Below, in pieces: positions 55,670-64,000 of a stretch of 64,000 bases of DNA. Each line of letters begins with the position of its first letter. Position 1 is the first letter of the stretch. Source of the DNA: Undibacterium sp. (GTDB lineage: Bacteria > Pseudomonadota > Gammaproteobacteria > Burkholderiales > Burkholderiaceae_D). A model generated the notes under the pieces. That model saw nothing but the letters and a program-made list of their open reading frames with translations, made no database searches and was not told where the DNA came from. Location: contig JAUSNO010000028.1 of the NCBI GenBank assembly GCA_030645915.1, positions 1-64,000 of the forward strand, given 5' to 3'. The translations under genes were made by a program, and so were the position numbers.

Positions 55670-56662
55670 TCACCTTATTCTCACTTTAATTTTTTCTTTA
55701 TCCATGCGCAACAATCGTTTGAACCCCAGCCATTGCTGCGACCAAAATCCCTGGCCATAGTCCCTCGAAGATCCTTCAGGGGAGGCCAGCTGATCGCGGA
55801 TACCGGTCATGTGAAATTCTTTGCTGAACAAAGCGGTGCCGAACACCACATCCCAAATCGGGAACAGCACCGCAAAGTTATGGCCGCCTATACTACCCTT
55901 GCCTTTGCTTTCGTGCCCGACCCCGATCGCATGGTGGGTGCGATGGTAGCGTGGAGATACCAGCAAATATTCGCCCACTTGACCAAAATGCATGCGCACA
56001 TTGGCATGTTGCAGGCTTTGTATCATGCGCGACACCACCACCAGCAAGGCGTATTGCCCAGGCTGCACGCCTATCACAATCGCGATCAGGCCCATATAGA
56101 CGTCGCGTAAAAAATCGTCGAGCAGATGATTGCGGTTGTCGCTCCACAGATTCATGTTGCGCTGGCTGTGATGCAGGCTATGCAACGCCCACCACCAGCT
56201 GAACTGATGCTCGGCGCGGTGATACCAGTAATCAAAAAAATCCAGCACCACCAGATACAGCAAAAAAACCAGGACCGGATGATCTACCATTCCAGGCCAG
56301 AGGTTATCCAGATTAAAAGGGTTCATGCCCTGCAAATGAAAAAGCCCGGTCAGGCTATCTAGCGCCGGGTCAAGCACGAAAAAGATCGCCAGCGTAAATA
56401 AACCCAGGCGATGCAAGGCGGTGTAAATAAAGTCGTTCCAGCGCGCAGTGGAATCGGTTATTTTATGCACCGGCATCCATGCTTCCAGCGGGCGCAGCAA
56501 GGCATACAAGACGATCAGTTCACACACGCCGATGAGAAACCATTCGACACCTTCAAATGCCTGTTCGGTAAACTCGCCCAACCCAAACTGATAAATGAAA
56601 GGCTGAACCATGGCTTCGAAAATCCAGGCCTGGGCGGTCGAAAATAAGTCGATAAAATTCAT
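55670..56662 (-). CDS. sterol desaturase / fatty acid hydroxylase superfamily protein
   Basis: A 330-residue membrane di-iron oxygenase. Histidine boxes: HRAEHQ near 166, HSLHHSQ near 178 and HRTHHAIG near 240, with membrane helices around 40-60, 85-105 and 135-155. Such enzymes hydroxylate or desaturate lipids using O2; substrate unknown. The stop/start overlap (ATGA, 4 bp) with the deacetylase-like gene and the 7-bp gap to EI24 show a tight operon. Confidence 0.9.
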   Translation of the reverse strand: MNFIDLFSTAQAWIFEAMVQPFIYQFGLGEFTEQAFEGVEWFLIGVCELIVLYALLRPLEAWMPVHKITDSTARWNDFIYTALHRLGLFTLAIFFVLDPALDSLTGLFHLQGMNPFNLDNLWPGMVDHPVLVFLLYLVVLDFFDYWYHRAEHQFSWWWALHSLHHSQRNMNLWSDNRNHLLDDFLRDVYMGLIAIVIGVQPGQYALLVVVSRMIQSLQHANVRMHFGQVGEYLLVSPRYHRTHHAIGVGHESKGKGSIGGHNFAVLFPIWDVVFGTALFSKEFHMTGIRDQLASPEGSSRDYGQGFWSQQWLGFKRLLRMDKEKIKVRIR

Positions 56663-57441
56663 TTATTTTTTAGCGCGTAGTTGGGGTGTTCGCGTAGGGT
56701 GGCAAAACAAAAGCCTTTTTTTTGCAGCCCAACAATTAAAGGTTCCAGATTCTCCGGCGCCCATGCGTTCTTGCGTGACCAGATGCCTAAGTGCGCCATG
56801 AAGATATCGCCGTCTTTCAAGCCATCGAGCGCGCGCTTTAACAAGACTGGATTGCTCCATTTTTCACTCGGCAATTCGTCGCCCGAAAATCCAGCCGGTG
56901 ACCAGCCCACATGCTGATAGCCGCAGGCTTCGCCCGCTTTCAATAAATTAGCGCTTAATTTGCCGCCAGGTGCGCGCCAGTAAGGATCGAGTTTTGCTCC
57001 CGTCAATTGGGTAAAGCGCTGACCGGTGCGGCGCAATTCATCGCAATACTGCTGTGCGGTCCAGGCTATTTTTTTGCCTGCCTGGGCACCGAACTGCGAC
57101 TTCATTTCGATCCCGCCATTTGGCAAATCGCGGCTGACATACACATGATCGAAAGTGTGGGTGCCGAAGGCATGACCGTCACCGACCAATGTTTTCCAGT
57201 AAGCTGCCCAGGTTTGATCCAGGGAATAATCGCCGTTGACGGTTTTCTCGTTAGCCAGAAAAAACGTTGCCTTGACGCCGTATTTGCGCAAGGTCTGCGC
57301 AATGAATTGTGCCTGCGACTGGCTGCCCGTATCAAAGCTGAGATAAACCGTGGACTGACACACAGGCGAGGCAGTAACCGGCATTACTGCAGAAAGCATC
57401 GTTGCAAGCAGACAGAATGCGGTTAAGCCGGGTGTTTTCAT
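56659..57441 (-). CDS. exported polysaccharide deacetylase-like protein (atypical motif)
   Basis: A 260-residue protein with a signal peptide (1-24) and the NodB fold. Motif 1 reads SFDTGS (Asp37, Thr38) instead of TFDDG, so the usual metal-binding second Asp is Thr; motif 2 keeps His95 and His99 (HTFDH); a later YWRAPGGK resembles motif 3. It may use a changed metal site or be inactive. Periplasmic or surface action on amino-sugar polymers is the family role. It is second in the YncE-deacetylase-hydroxylase-EI24 operon. Confidence 0.82.
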   Translation of the reverse strand: MKTPGLTAFCLLATMLSAVMPVTASPVCQSTVYLSFDTGSQSQAQFIAQTLRKYGVKATFFLANEKTVNGDYSLDQTWAAYWKTLVGDGHAFGTHTFDHVYVSRDLPNGGIEMKSQFGAQAGKKIAWTAQQYCDELRRTGQRFTQLTGAKLDPYWRAPGGKLSANLLKAGEACGYQHVGWSPAGFSGDELPSEKWSNPVLLKRALDGLKDGDIFMAHLGIWSRKNAWAPENLEPLIVGLQKKGFCFATLREHPNYALKNK

Positions 57442-57453
57442 GCCGAGGAATTC

Positions 57454-58428
57454 TTAGTTACTTGCTGCACGATTGGCAAAATACACGCCATGCGGCGAGC
57501 GCCCGACCGGTATCAGCTGTATCACTTTTTTGCTGGCGACATCGATCACCGCCACCTTTTTTATCCAGCGCAAGGTTGCCCATAAGGTCTTGCCATCGGC
57601 GCTCAACTCCATGCAATCGGGGCCGCCCGGCACCGGGATCATGCCGACATTTTCCAGGGTCACCTGATCAATGATATTGATGCTGTTGGATACGCGGTTC
57701 GAGACAAACACATGTCGCTTATCACCCATGGAGCGGAAGTTATGCGTACCGGCTCCTGCCTTGATTCTCTTGACAGTTTTTTGTGTGCGCCAGTCGATCA
57801 CTTCGACATAGTCTTTACCCATGATACCCACCAACAAATGTTTGTCATCCGGCGTCATGACTATGCCCGCCGGCAGTTTTCCTACCGGGATAGTCCATTT
57901 TACCGTTTGCGTTGCCAGATCAATCGCCGACACCTGGTTGCTTCCCTGGCGCGTGATAAAAACGGTAGTGCTGGCGGCATCAAACGCCATATGGCTGGGT
58001 AACTTGCCCAGGGGAACGCGATTGGCCAAGGTAAATTGTTTTCCATCGTATCGATAAAAATCGACCCTATCCAGACGCAATGAATTGGATACAAACCATT
58101 TCTGGTCAGGCGAAAACCCAATTTGGTAAGGGTCGGCAATGCCGTTGACACGACGTTGAATCTGCCCGGTTTTAGGGTCGAGGAAGACCAGCTCATCGCC
58201 AATGGCGTTTGCCACGATCAGGGACTTATTGTCCGGCGTTGCCATCAGGTGATGCGGCTCTTTACCAATCGGAAAATTGCTTATCTCCTTGTATGTCGCT
58301 TGATCGAGCAGGCTTACCGTAGCATCACGCGAATTAAGAACCACCACGACATCCGCCTGGGCGTATTGCAGAGTGACGGCGAACAAGGACAAAAAGACCA
58401 GAGACAAACCAGGAAAACGACGCTGCAT
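57454..58428 (-). CDS. exported YncE-like beta-propeller protein
   Basis: A 324-residue protein: signal peptide (1-25, ending YAQA) then a seven-bladed propeller of YVTN/YncE type, with repeats such as IGKEPHHLMATPDNKSL and VGKLPAGIVMTPDDKHL about every 40 residues. YncE-like proteins are periplasmic and may bind DNA or act as scaffolds; function here unknown. It is first in a run of closely spaced genes to 54853 (12-bp gap to the deacetylase-like gene). Confidence 0.88.
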   Translation of the reverse strand: MQRRFPGLSLVFLSLFAVTLQYAQADVVVVLNSRDATVSLLDQATYKEISNFPIGKEPHHLMATPDNKSLIVANAIGDELVFLDPKTGQIQRRVNGIADPYQIGFSPDQKWFVSNSLRLDRVDFYRYDGKQFTLANRVPLGKLPSHMAFDAASTTVFITRQGSNQVSAIDLATQTVKWTIPVGKLPAGIVMTPDDKHLLVGIMGKDYVEVIDWRTQKTVKRIKAGAGTHNFRSMGDKRHVFVSNRVSNSINIIDQVTLENVGMIPVPGGPDCMELSADGKTLWATLRWIKKVAVIDVASKKVIQLIPVGRSPHGVYFANRAASN

Positions 58429-58595
58429 GAAAGTTAACCACTCTACAAAGTAAAAAAACCGTTTAAAGGAAGACTGACTGCATTTTACCGCGCCAGAGCC
58501 TGTTCATTCGGAGTTGGCGACACATTCATTCAATTTTTTAGCTGATTTTGCGACGCATCAAAGATACCGTATTGTTTTTCCAAACCCCGGGCGAA

Positions 58596-58760
58596 CTAAG
58601 GAACCGTTCAAAAATTACTGTCACATTTGGAGCCGCTCTGACCGGCGCGCTGCAGCGTTACTCGTCGTCGCCATAGCTAGCTATGACTCCTCCTCGCGCC
58701 TTGCATCGCATCCCGCCAGAATTACCCAAACGCAACACTTATTTTTTCACAGCTCCTAAG
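58596..58760. mobile_element. MITE-like inverted-repeat element D (165 bp)
   Basis: The ends CTAAGGAACCGTTCAAAAAT and, on the other strand, CTTAGGAGCTGTGAAAAAAT are imperfect inverted repeats (about 15 of 20). The centre is the perfect palindrome CATAGCTAGCTATG at 58672-58685. It is non-coding. It occupies most of the 400-bp divergent gap between the YncE-like gene and the FKBP gene (58429-58828). Confidence 0.65.
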
Positions 58761-58828
58761 CACCATCAATTTGATCTACAATTGCGCAAGTTTTAATTAA
58801 TAATCAATAGAGATAATAAGGAAAAATC

Positions 58829-59185
58829 ATGACACAAATCACCACAGTTTCAGGTTTGCAATACGAAGACAAAGTCATCGGTGAAGGTGCAGAAGCGCAA
58901 GCGGGCAACAATGTTGACGTCCATTACACAGGCTGGCTGCAAAACCCTGACGGCAGTGCCGGTAAAAAATTCGATTCCAGCAAAGACCGTGGCACACCAT
59001 TCTCATTCGGTCTGGGTGCTGGTCAAGTGATCAAGGGTTGGGATGAAGGCGTGCAAGGCATGAAAATCGGCGGCACCCGCGTATTAACTATTCCGGCGAG
59101 CTTAGGCTACGGCCCGCGCGGCGCAGGTGGCGTTATTCCACCGAATGCGACCTTGATTTTTGAAGTTGAGTTGCTTGGCGTTTAA
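58829..59185 (+). CDS. FKBP-type peptidyl-prolyl isomerase
   Basis: A 118-residue single-domain FKBP without signal peptide, hence cytoplasmic. Typical elements: VDVHYTGWLQN, FDSSKDRGTPFSFGLGAGQVIKGWDEG region and TLIFEVELL at the end. It speeds cis-trans isomerisation of prolyl bonds. AAGGAAAAATC precedes the ATG. Two hairpins follow. Confidence 0.95.
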   Translation: MTQITTVSGLQYEDKVIGEGAEAQAGNNVDVHYTGWLQNPDGSAGKKFDSSKDRGTPFSFGLGAGQVIKGWDEGVQGMKIGGTRVLTIPASLGYGPRGAGGVIPPNATLIFEVELLGV

Positions 59186-59196
59186 TTACATTTATG

Positions 59197-59271
59197 GGGA
59201 GTATCTATATATTTGAATCATAGCGCTCGTCGTTAGTGCGCTATAGCGATACAATCATAGATACTCTACCC
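59197..59271. repeat. nested inverted repeat after the FKBP gene
   Basis: The outer arms GAGTATCTAT (59199-59208) and ATAGATACTC (59257-59266) are exact complements; an inner pair ATAGCGC / GCGCTAT lies at 59220 and 59238. The layout recalls a short REP/MITE unit; it has no T run, so it is not the terminator, which follows at 59278. Confidence 0.6.
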
Positions 59272-59277
59272 GAGTAT

Positions 59278-59311
59278 AAAAAAGCCTCTATCACGGTAGA
59301 GGCTTTTTTTT
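59278..59311. terminator. bidirectional terminator between FKBP gene and AcoR-like gene
   Basis: AAAAAAGCCTCTA, loop TCACGG, TAGAGGCTTTTTTT: an 8-9 bp GC-containing stem with A and T runs between convergent genes. Confidence 0.9.
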
Positions 59312-59351
59312 ATGATGAAAAATCGGGTAACACTCTATTTTTTCTGGCGTC

Positions 59352-61277
59352 TCATGCATTAATCTTCCGGTACAAGGTCTGCCGGCTAATGCCAAGACTA
59401 CGCGCTGCCTGACTGATATTGCCCCGACTGGAGGCCAGCGCCTGCTCGATGGCATTACGCGAAAGCTGCTCAAGATTCTGCGCGACCTGCTCCGTTCTCA
59501 CCGTCTTGCTCAATATCGATGTCGGCATCAGATCTTCGACAATATCGTCAGACAGATGCTGTATCTCGATACGCGTCTCGTCAGCGTCAAGCATGGCAAT
59601 GGCGGTGCGCAAGACGCTGGAATATTGCCGCAGATTACCCGGCCAGATATAGGCACTTAACTGCACCAGCAAATCGGCAGCCAGATGCAATTCGCGCTCA
59701 GGGCTCAGGCTGCGCAAGAGCTGCGCGGTCAGCGCCTGAAAATCGCTGCGCTCACGTAGCGCAGGCAGCTGCACGGTCAGACCGTTGATGCGGTAGTAAA
59801 GATCATAACGAAACTTGCCTTTTTCAGCCTCATCGCGCAACTTGCGATGGGTGGCGCAGATCAGCGCAAAATCCACCGGCACCGTTTTGCCGCCGCCCAA
59901 AGGCGTGACGCTGCGCTCTTGCAGCACGCGCAGCAATCTGCTTTGCATGGCGAGCGGCATGTCGCCGATTTCATCGAGAAACAGCGTGCCGCCATTGGCT
60001 TCACGTAGCCGCCCCAAACTGCCCTCGCGCCGCGCACCAGTGAAAGCGCCAGGTTGGTAGCCGAACAATTCTGCCTCGATCAGGTTTTCCGGAATGGCCG
60101 CGCAATTGATGGCGACAAAAGGCCCGTTACGGCGTGGCCCGCTCTCATGCGCCGCCTTGGCAAAAAACTCCTTGCCTACGCCTGATTCGCCCTGAATGAT
60201 CAGCGGTATCGGCTTATCCAAAATACGGCGCGTCTTCTCTGCCGCGCTGCGCCAGCGCAAGTCGCCGCTATCGAGCAAGGACAAGGCATCTTTCGGTGCC
60301 TCCTGCACAGCGCCTGAAACGGACGGCACCGCTGGCAACACCGCCTGATCAACATGCACCTGCACATATAGCCGGGTGCCGTCATGACAATGTATCGCCA
60401 TGGCTTGCGAGGAGCGAATTTGATGATGATGGAGTAAATTTTCCAGCCGTACATTGAGCAGGCTGGTGAGCTGTACCGCGCCCAGATCGCTGGCGCGAAG
60501 ATGCAGCAGGGTCAGGCCGGCGCGGTTGGCACCGACGATCCAGCCATCTTCCGATAGCACGACGATGCCTTCCGCCACCGTACCTATTCCCTCAGAATGT
60601 GCGTGCAGGTGCAGGCGGATCTGGCGCTTGCTGGTGGCGATGATCAGGCGATTTTCTATCATGCGCACTGCCATGCTGACCAGGTTCAAGGTATGCGGAT
60701 GGCCGCTATGCTGGTCGCCGGAGATATCGAGTATGCCCATCAGGCTGCCGTCGGCCGCCATGATAGGGGCGGCGGCGCAGGTGAGAAAACCGTTGTGCTC
60801 CAGAAAGTGCTCGGCACCGTGAATCTCAACTTCGCTGGTTTCCGCCAATGCCGTACCGATGGCGTTGGTGCCGCGGTGATCTTCATGCCAGGAGGCGCCA
60901 CTGGCCAGCGCCACGCGCTCGGCCTTGTTCAGGAAATCGGCATCGCCCAATGTATGCATCAAGGTGCCGCGATTGTCAGCCAGGACCACCACGCTCTTGC
61001 TGTGGCGCACAGATTCAAAAAGGTATTCCATCACGGGGCGCGAATACGACAGCAGCTCATGGTTGCGCGCCAGCACCTGACGCAGCTCGTCACCGCTGGC
61101 ATGCTCGGTTTGCGGCAATCTGCCAACCGGCTGCAAACCCGCGGCCAGGCTGCGCTGCCATGAACGCACCAGGCGCTGGTCAATCACATCCGAGATCGCG
61201 CCAGAGGGGCAATTTCCGTACTCTTGCAAATGCAGTCGTGCCTGGCGCAGCGCCAGCGCAGGTAGTGGTGTTGGCAT
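59352..61277 (-). CDS. AcoR-like sigma-54-dependent transcriptional activator
   Basis: A 641-residue activator: N-terminal GAF-type sensor (about 55-200) with the AcoR pattern, a PAS-like region (205-300), AAA+ domain (325-560) with Walker A GESGVGKEFFAKA, GAFTGA loop contacting sigma-54 and GGTLFLDEIGDMP, and a C-terminal Fis helix-turn-helix (595-641). The start at 61277 with GGAG 5-6 nt upstream is preferred over the open frame from 61388. It is divergent from an aldehyde dehydrogenase with a sigma-54 promoter, which it most likely activates in response to an alcohol or acetoin-type inducer. Confidence 0.92.
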   Translation of the reverse strand: MPTPLPALALRQARLHLQEYGNCPSGAISDVIDQRLVRSWQRSLAAGLQPVGRLPQTEHASGDELRQVLARNHELLSYSRPVMEYLFESVRHSKSVVVLADNRGTLMHTLGDADFLNKAERVALASGASWHEDHRGTNAIGTALAETSEVEIHGAEHFLEHNGFLTCAAAPIMAADGSLMGILDISGDQHSGHPHTLNLVSMAVRMIENRLIIATSKRQIRLHLHAHSEGIGTVAEGIVVLSEDGWIVGANRAGLTLLHLRASDLGAVQLTSLLNVRLENLLHHHQIRSSQAMAIHCHDGTRLYVQVHVDQAVLPAVPSVSGAVQEAPKDALSLLDSGDLRWRSAAEKTRRILDKPIPLIIQGESGVGKEFFAKAAHESGPRRNGPFVAINCAAIPENLIEAELFGYQPGAFTGARREGSLGRLREANGGTLFLDEIGDMPLAMQSRLLRVLQERSVTPLGGGKTVPVDFALICATHRKLRDEAEKGKFRYDLYYRINGLTVQLPALRERSDFQALTAQLLRSLSPERELHLAADLLVQLSAYIWPGNLRQYSSVLRTAIAMLDADETRIEIQHLSDDIVEDLMPTSILSKTVRTEQVAQNLEQLSRNAIEQALASSRGNISQAARSLGISRQTLYRKINA

Positions 61278-61390
61278 GTTGTCTCCGTAATGGATACCTG
61301 GGAGCTCTGGCTCCCGAATTTTATCCAAATATAGTATAGGAAAATCTGCCAGCCAACACATCCGCCTTGACAGTATCGCTCGCCTCAACT

Positions 61391-61430
61391 GTTGCGTTTT
61401 GTGACAGTTGTCAAGTTATGCAACGTCACA
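61391..61430 (+). promoter_or_regulatory. inverted repeats, likely activator-binding sites (UAS)
   Basis: TGACAGTTGTCA at 61402-61413, outer arms GTTGC/GCAAC at 61391-61395 and 61420-61424, and TGTGAC/GTCACA at 61400 and 61425 form overlapping dyads about 85-120 bp before the sigma-54 promoter, the usual position for an enhancer-binding protein. TGTGA-N6-TCAAG also resembles a CRP-type half match, so CRP binding is an alternative. Confidence 0.5.
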
Positions 61431-61512
61431 TCATTCACACTGGAAACAGCCTGAACTAGCGAGAAAAAATAAAATCTCAATGAAATCAAGGGCTTTAAGG
61501 AAAGTGACGCCT

Positions 61513-61528
61513 TGGCACGGAAATTGAT
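61513..61528 (+). promoter_or_regulatory. sigma-54 (RpoN) promoter of the aldehyde dehydrogenase gene
   Basis: TGGCACGGAAATTGAT fits the -24/-12 consensus TGGCACG-N4-TTGC except that the -12 GC is GA. It lies 57 bp before the ATG at 61586 and opposite an AcoR-like activator gene, which supports the call. Confidence 0.72.
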
Positions 61529-61585
61529 AATAGGTTCAGGCCAGAAGGCAATATTCTAAAAATTCGTCCATATCGAGGAGACACG

Positions 61586-63106
<1,521 letters not shown>

Positions 63107-63145
63107 TCCTGCAATAAAATGAGGTGATAGTTAAAGAAGAAAGAG

Positions 63146-63173
63146 AAAGGGAATGGGAGACCATTCCCTTTTT
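63146..63173 (+). terminator. terminator-like hairpin between exaC and the DUF779 gene
   Basis: AAAGGGAATGG, loop GAGA, CCATTCCCTTT with a short T tail. It lies inside the two-gene unit and may reduce, rather than end, transcription into the DUF779 gene. Confidence 0.65.
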
Positions 63174-63194
63174 ACCTGAAGACTTGGAGGCACC

Positions 63195-63566
63195 ATGCTT
63201 GAAAAAGTCATCGCCACAGCTGCAGCGCTGGAACTGATAGAGGAATTAAAACACCAGCACGGCGCCATGATGTTTCATCAGTCCGGCGGCTGTTGCGACA
63301 ACAGCGCAGCCAATTGTTACCTGCCCGGCGAGATTACCATGGGCGCGGGCGACGTGTATCTGGGCGAGATAGGCGGCTGCGCTTTTTACATCGGCAAAGC
63401 GCAATATGAATACTGGAAGCACACCCAGCTCATCATCGATGTCATCGAAGGCACGGGCGGCACTTTCTCGCTGGAAGGCGCAACGGGCAAGGCCTTCCAT
63501 ACTCGTTCGCGGGTTTTTAGCGATGCCGAGATGGCCGAGCTGAACGAAGAACAGCAAGCGAAATAA
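63195..63566 (+). CDS. DUF779 protein (aldehyde dehydrogenase partner)
   Basis: A 123-residue protein with conserved QHGAMMFHQSGGCCDNSA, a cysteine-rich motif (Cys33, Cys34, Cys41), and YIGKAQYEYWKHTQL. DUF779 genes typically follow AldB/ExaC-type dehydrogenases and may bind metal or assist the enzyme, but no activity is established. GGAGG precedes the ATG by about 6 nt. It is 88 bp after exaC with an attenuating hairpin between. Confidence 0.9.
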   Translation: MLEKVIATAAALELIEELKHQHGAMMFHQSGGCCDNSAANCYLPGEITMGAGDVYLGEIGGCAFYIGKAQYEYWKHTQLIIDVIEGTGGTFSLEGATGKAFHTRSRVFSDAEMAELNEEQQAK

Positions 63567-63601
63567 AAAATGGCTCCCATCAAGCGATGGGAGCCATTTT
63601 T
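63566..63601. terminator. terminator after the DUF779 gene
   Basis: AAAAATGGCTCCCATC, loop AAGC, GATGGGAGCCATTTTT: a 16-bp stem with A5/T5 ends overlapping the stop codon; symmetric, so usable by the convergent orn gene too. Confidence 0.92.
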
Positions 63602-63630
63602 CAATCCTGAAATGTCATCAACTCTAAAAA

Positions 63631-64000
63631 CTATTCCTTGATGAAATGTTCACGGTAGTACTTCAGCTCTTCCACCGATTCAATGATATCGGCCAGCGCC
63701 GTATGTTTTTGATGCTTCTTGAAGCCGGCCAGCAATTCCGGCCTCCAGCGGCGGCACAACTCTTTCAGCGTAGATACGTCCAGATTGCGGTAGTGGAAAA
63801 ACGCTTCCAGCTTAGGCATGCCGCGCACCATAAAGCGTCGGTCCTGGCAGATGGTATTGCCGCACATAGGTGATTTGCCGGCAGGCACGAAATGCTTCAA
63901 GAAATCCACCAGGGCTTTTTCGGCATCTTCTTCCGTCACTGTCGATGCCTTGACGCGTTCGATCAGGCCTGAGCGACCATGCGTGCCCTTGTTCCAGGCA
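63631..64000 (-). CDS. orn: oligoribonuclease (N-terminal part beyond window)
   Basis: The reading frame continues open to the window edge, giving 123 C-terminal residues that start [18 protein letters not shown]. The DEDDh exonuclease motif III region [14 protein letters not shown] and [13 protein letters not shown] are clear, and the conserved [19 protein letters not shown] contains the His and last Asp of the active site, ending YYREHFIKE. Orn degrades 2-5 nt RNAs and pGpG, the breakdown product of cyclic di-GMP, which links it to the three GGDEF enzymes of this window. The first ATG/GTG inside the window is not the true start. Confidence 0.96.
   Translation of the reverse strand, partial: AWNKGTHGRSGLIERVKASTVTEEDAEKALVDFLKHFVPAGKSPMCGNTICQDRRFMVRGMPKLEAFFHYRNLDVSTLKELCRRWRPELLAGFKKHQKHTALADIIESVEELKYYREHFIKE

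Noticed and set aside
58770..58785. FNR-type box before the FKBP gene (TTGATCTACAATTG)
   Set aside because: Only the left half matches; the right half lacks ATCAA.
59197..59271. Second terminator of the FKBP gene
   Set aside because: The dyad lacks a T run; the real terminator is at 59278-59311.

Overview
The window looks like a chromosomal segment of a beta-proteobacterium, most likely order Burkholderiales, family Oxalobacteraceae (Undibacterium/Herbaspirillum-like). This rests on gene content and order (cspA next to clpS-clpA and icd, a hutUHDI block with hutC, parE-parC, a 505-residue class I fumarase followed by murI) and on protein similarity recalled from memory; no search was run. 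Most of it is ordinary housekeeping sequence. No tRNA, rRNA, CRISPR array or prophage was seen.

Layout. 0-10 kb: the tail of an IS30-type transposase, acs, a UPF0114 membrane protein, fumarase-murI, an aromatic aminotransferase, a FapA-like protein and a PP2C phosphatase. 10-23 kb: clpA/clpS, a cold-shock gene, icd, rluE, a DUF192 protein, rpsT, a GNAT enzyme, an orphan VWA protein, parE and parC. 23-29 kb: a two-gene signalling unit (receiver; Hpt-REC-REC-GGDEF) and a giant DUF748/AsmA-like envelope protein. 29-37.5 kb: histidine utilisation genes (hutU, hutH, hutD, hutI) divergent from an Aer-like energy-taxis receptor and hutC. The hutU promoter carries a perfect HutC-type palindrome exactly filling its -35/-10 spacer, and a perfect FNR-type box lies in the same divergent region.

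37.5-42.9 kb: a PlpD-like patatin autotransporter, an XRE regulator, a metzincin-like protein, a DUF2242 lipoprotein and a small exported protein, interspersed with hairpin elements. 43.2-48.2 kb: the most interesting locus, a probable split borosin (backbone N-methylated RiPP) operon: a 71-residue precursor, a TPR-GGDEF membrane protein and a SonM-like alpha-N-methyltransferase, with a second TPR-GGDEF paralogue upstream. 48.4-58.4 kb: an M14 carboxypeptidase, an outer-membrane barrel, a threonine-aldolase-like enzyme, an orphan TAXI protein with a MoCF-domain protein, and a packed envelope/lipid operon (YncE-like propeller, polysaccharide deacetylase-like protein, fatty acid hydroxylase, EI24 protein). 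58.8-64 kb: an FKBP isomerase, an AcoR-like sigma-54 activator divergent from a sigma-54-promoted aldehyde dehydrogenase with a DUF779 partner, and the C-terminal part of oligoribonuclease.

Two dispersed repeat classes stand out: a roughly 60-bp REP-like imperfect palindrome present at least five times plus degenerate copies, and three 160-176 bp MITE-like inverted repeats whose centres are GCTAGC/TAGCTA palindromes.
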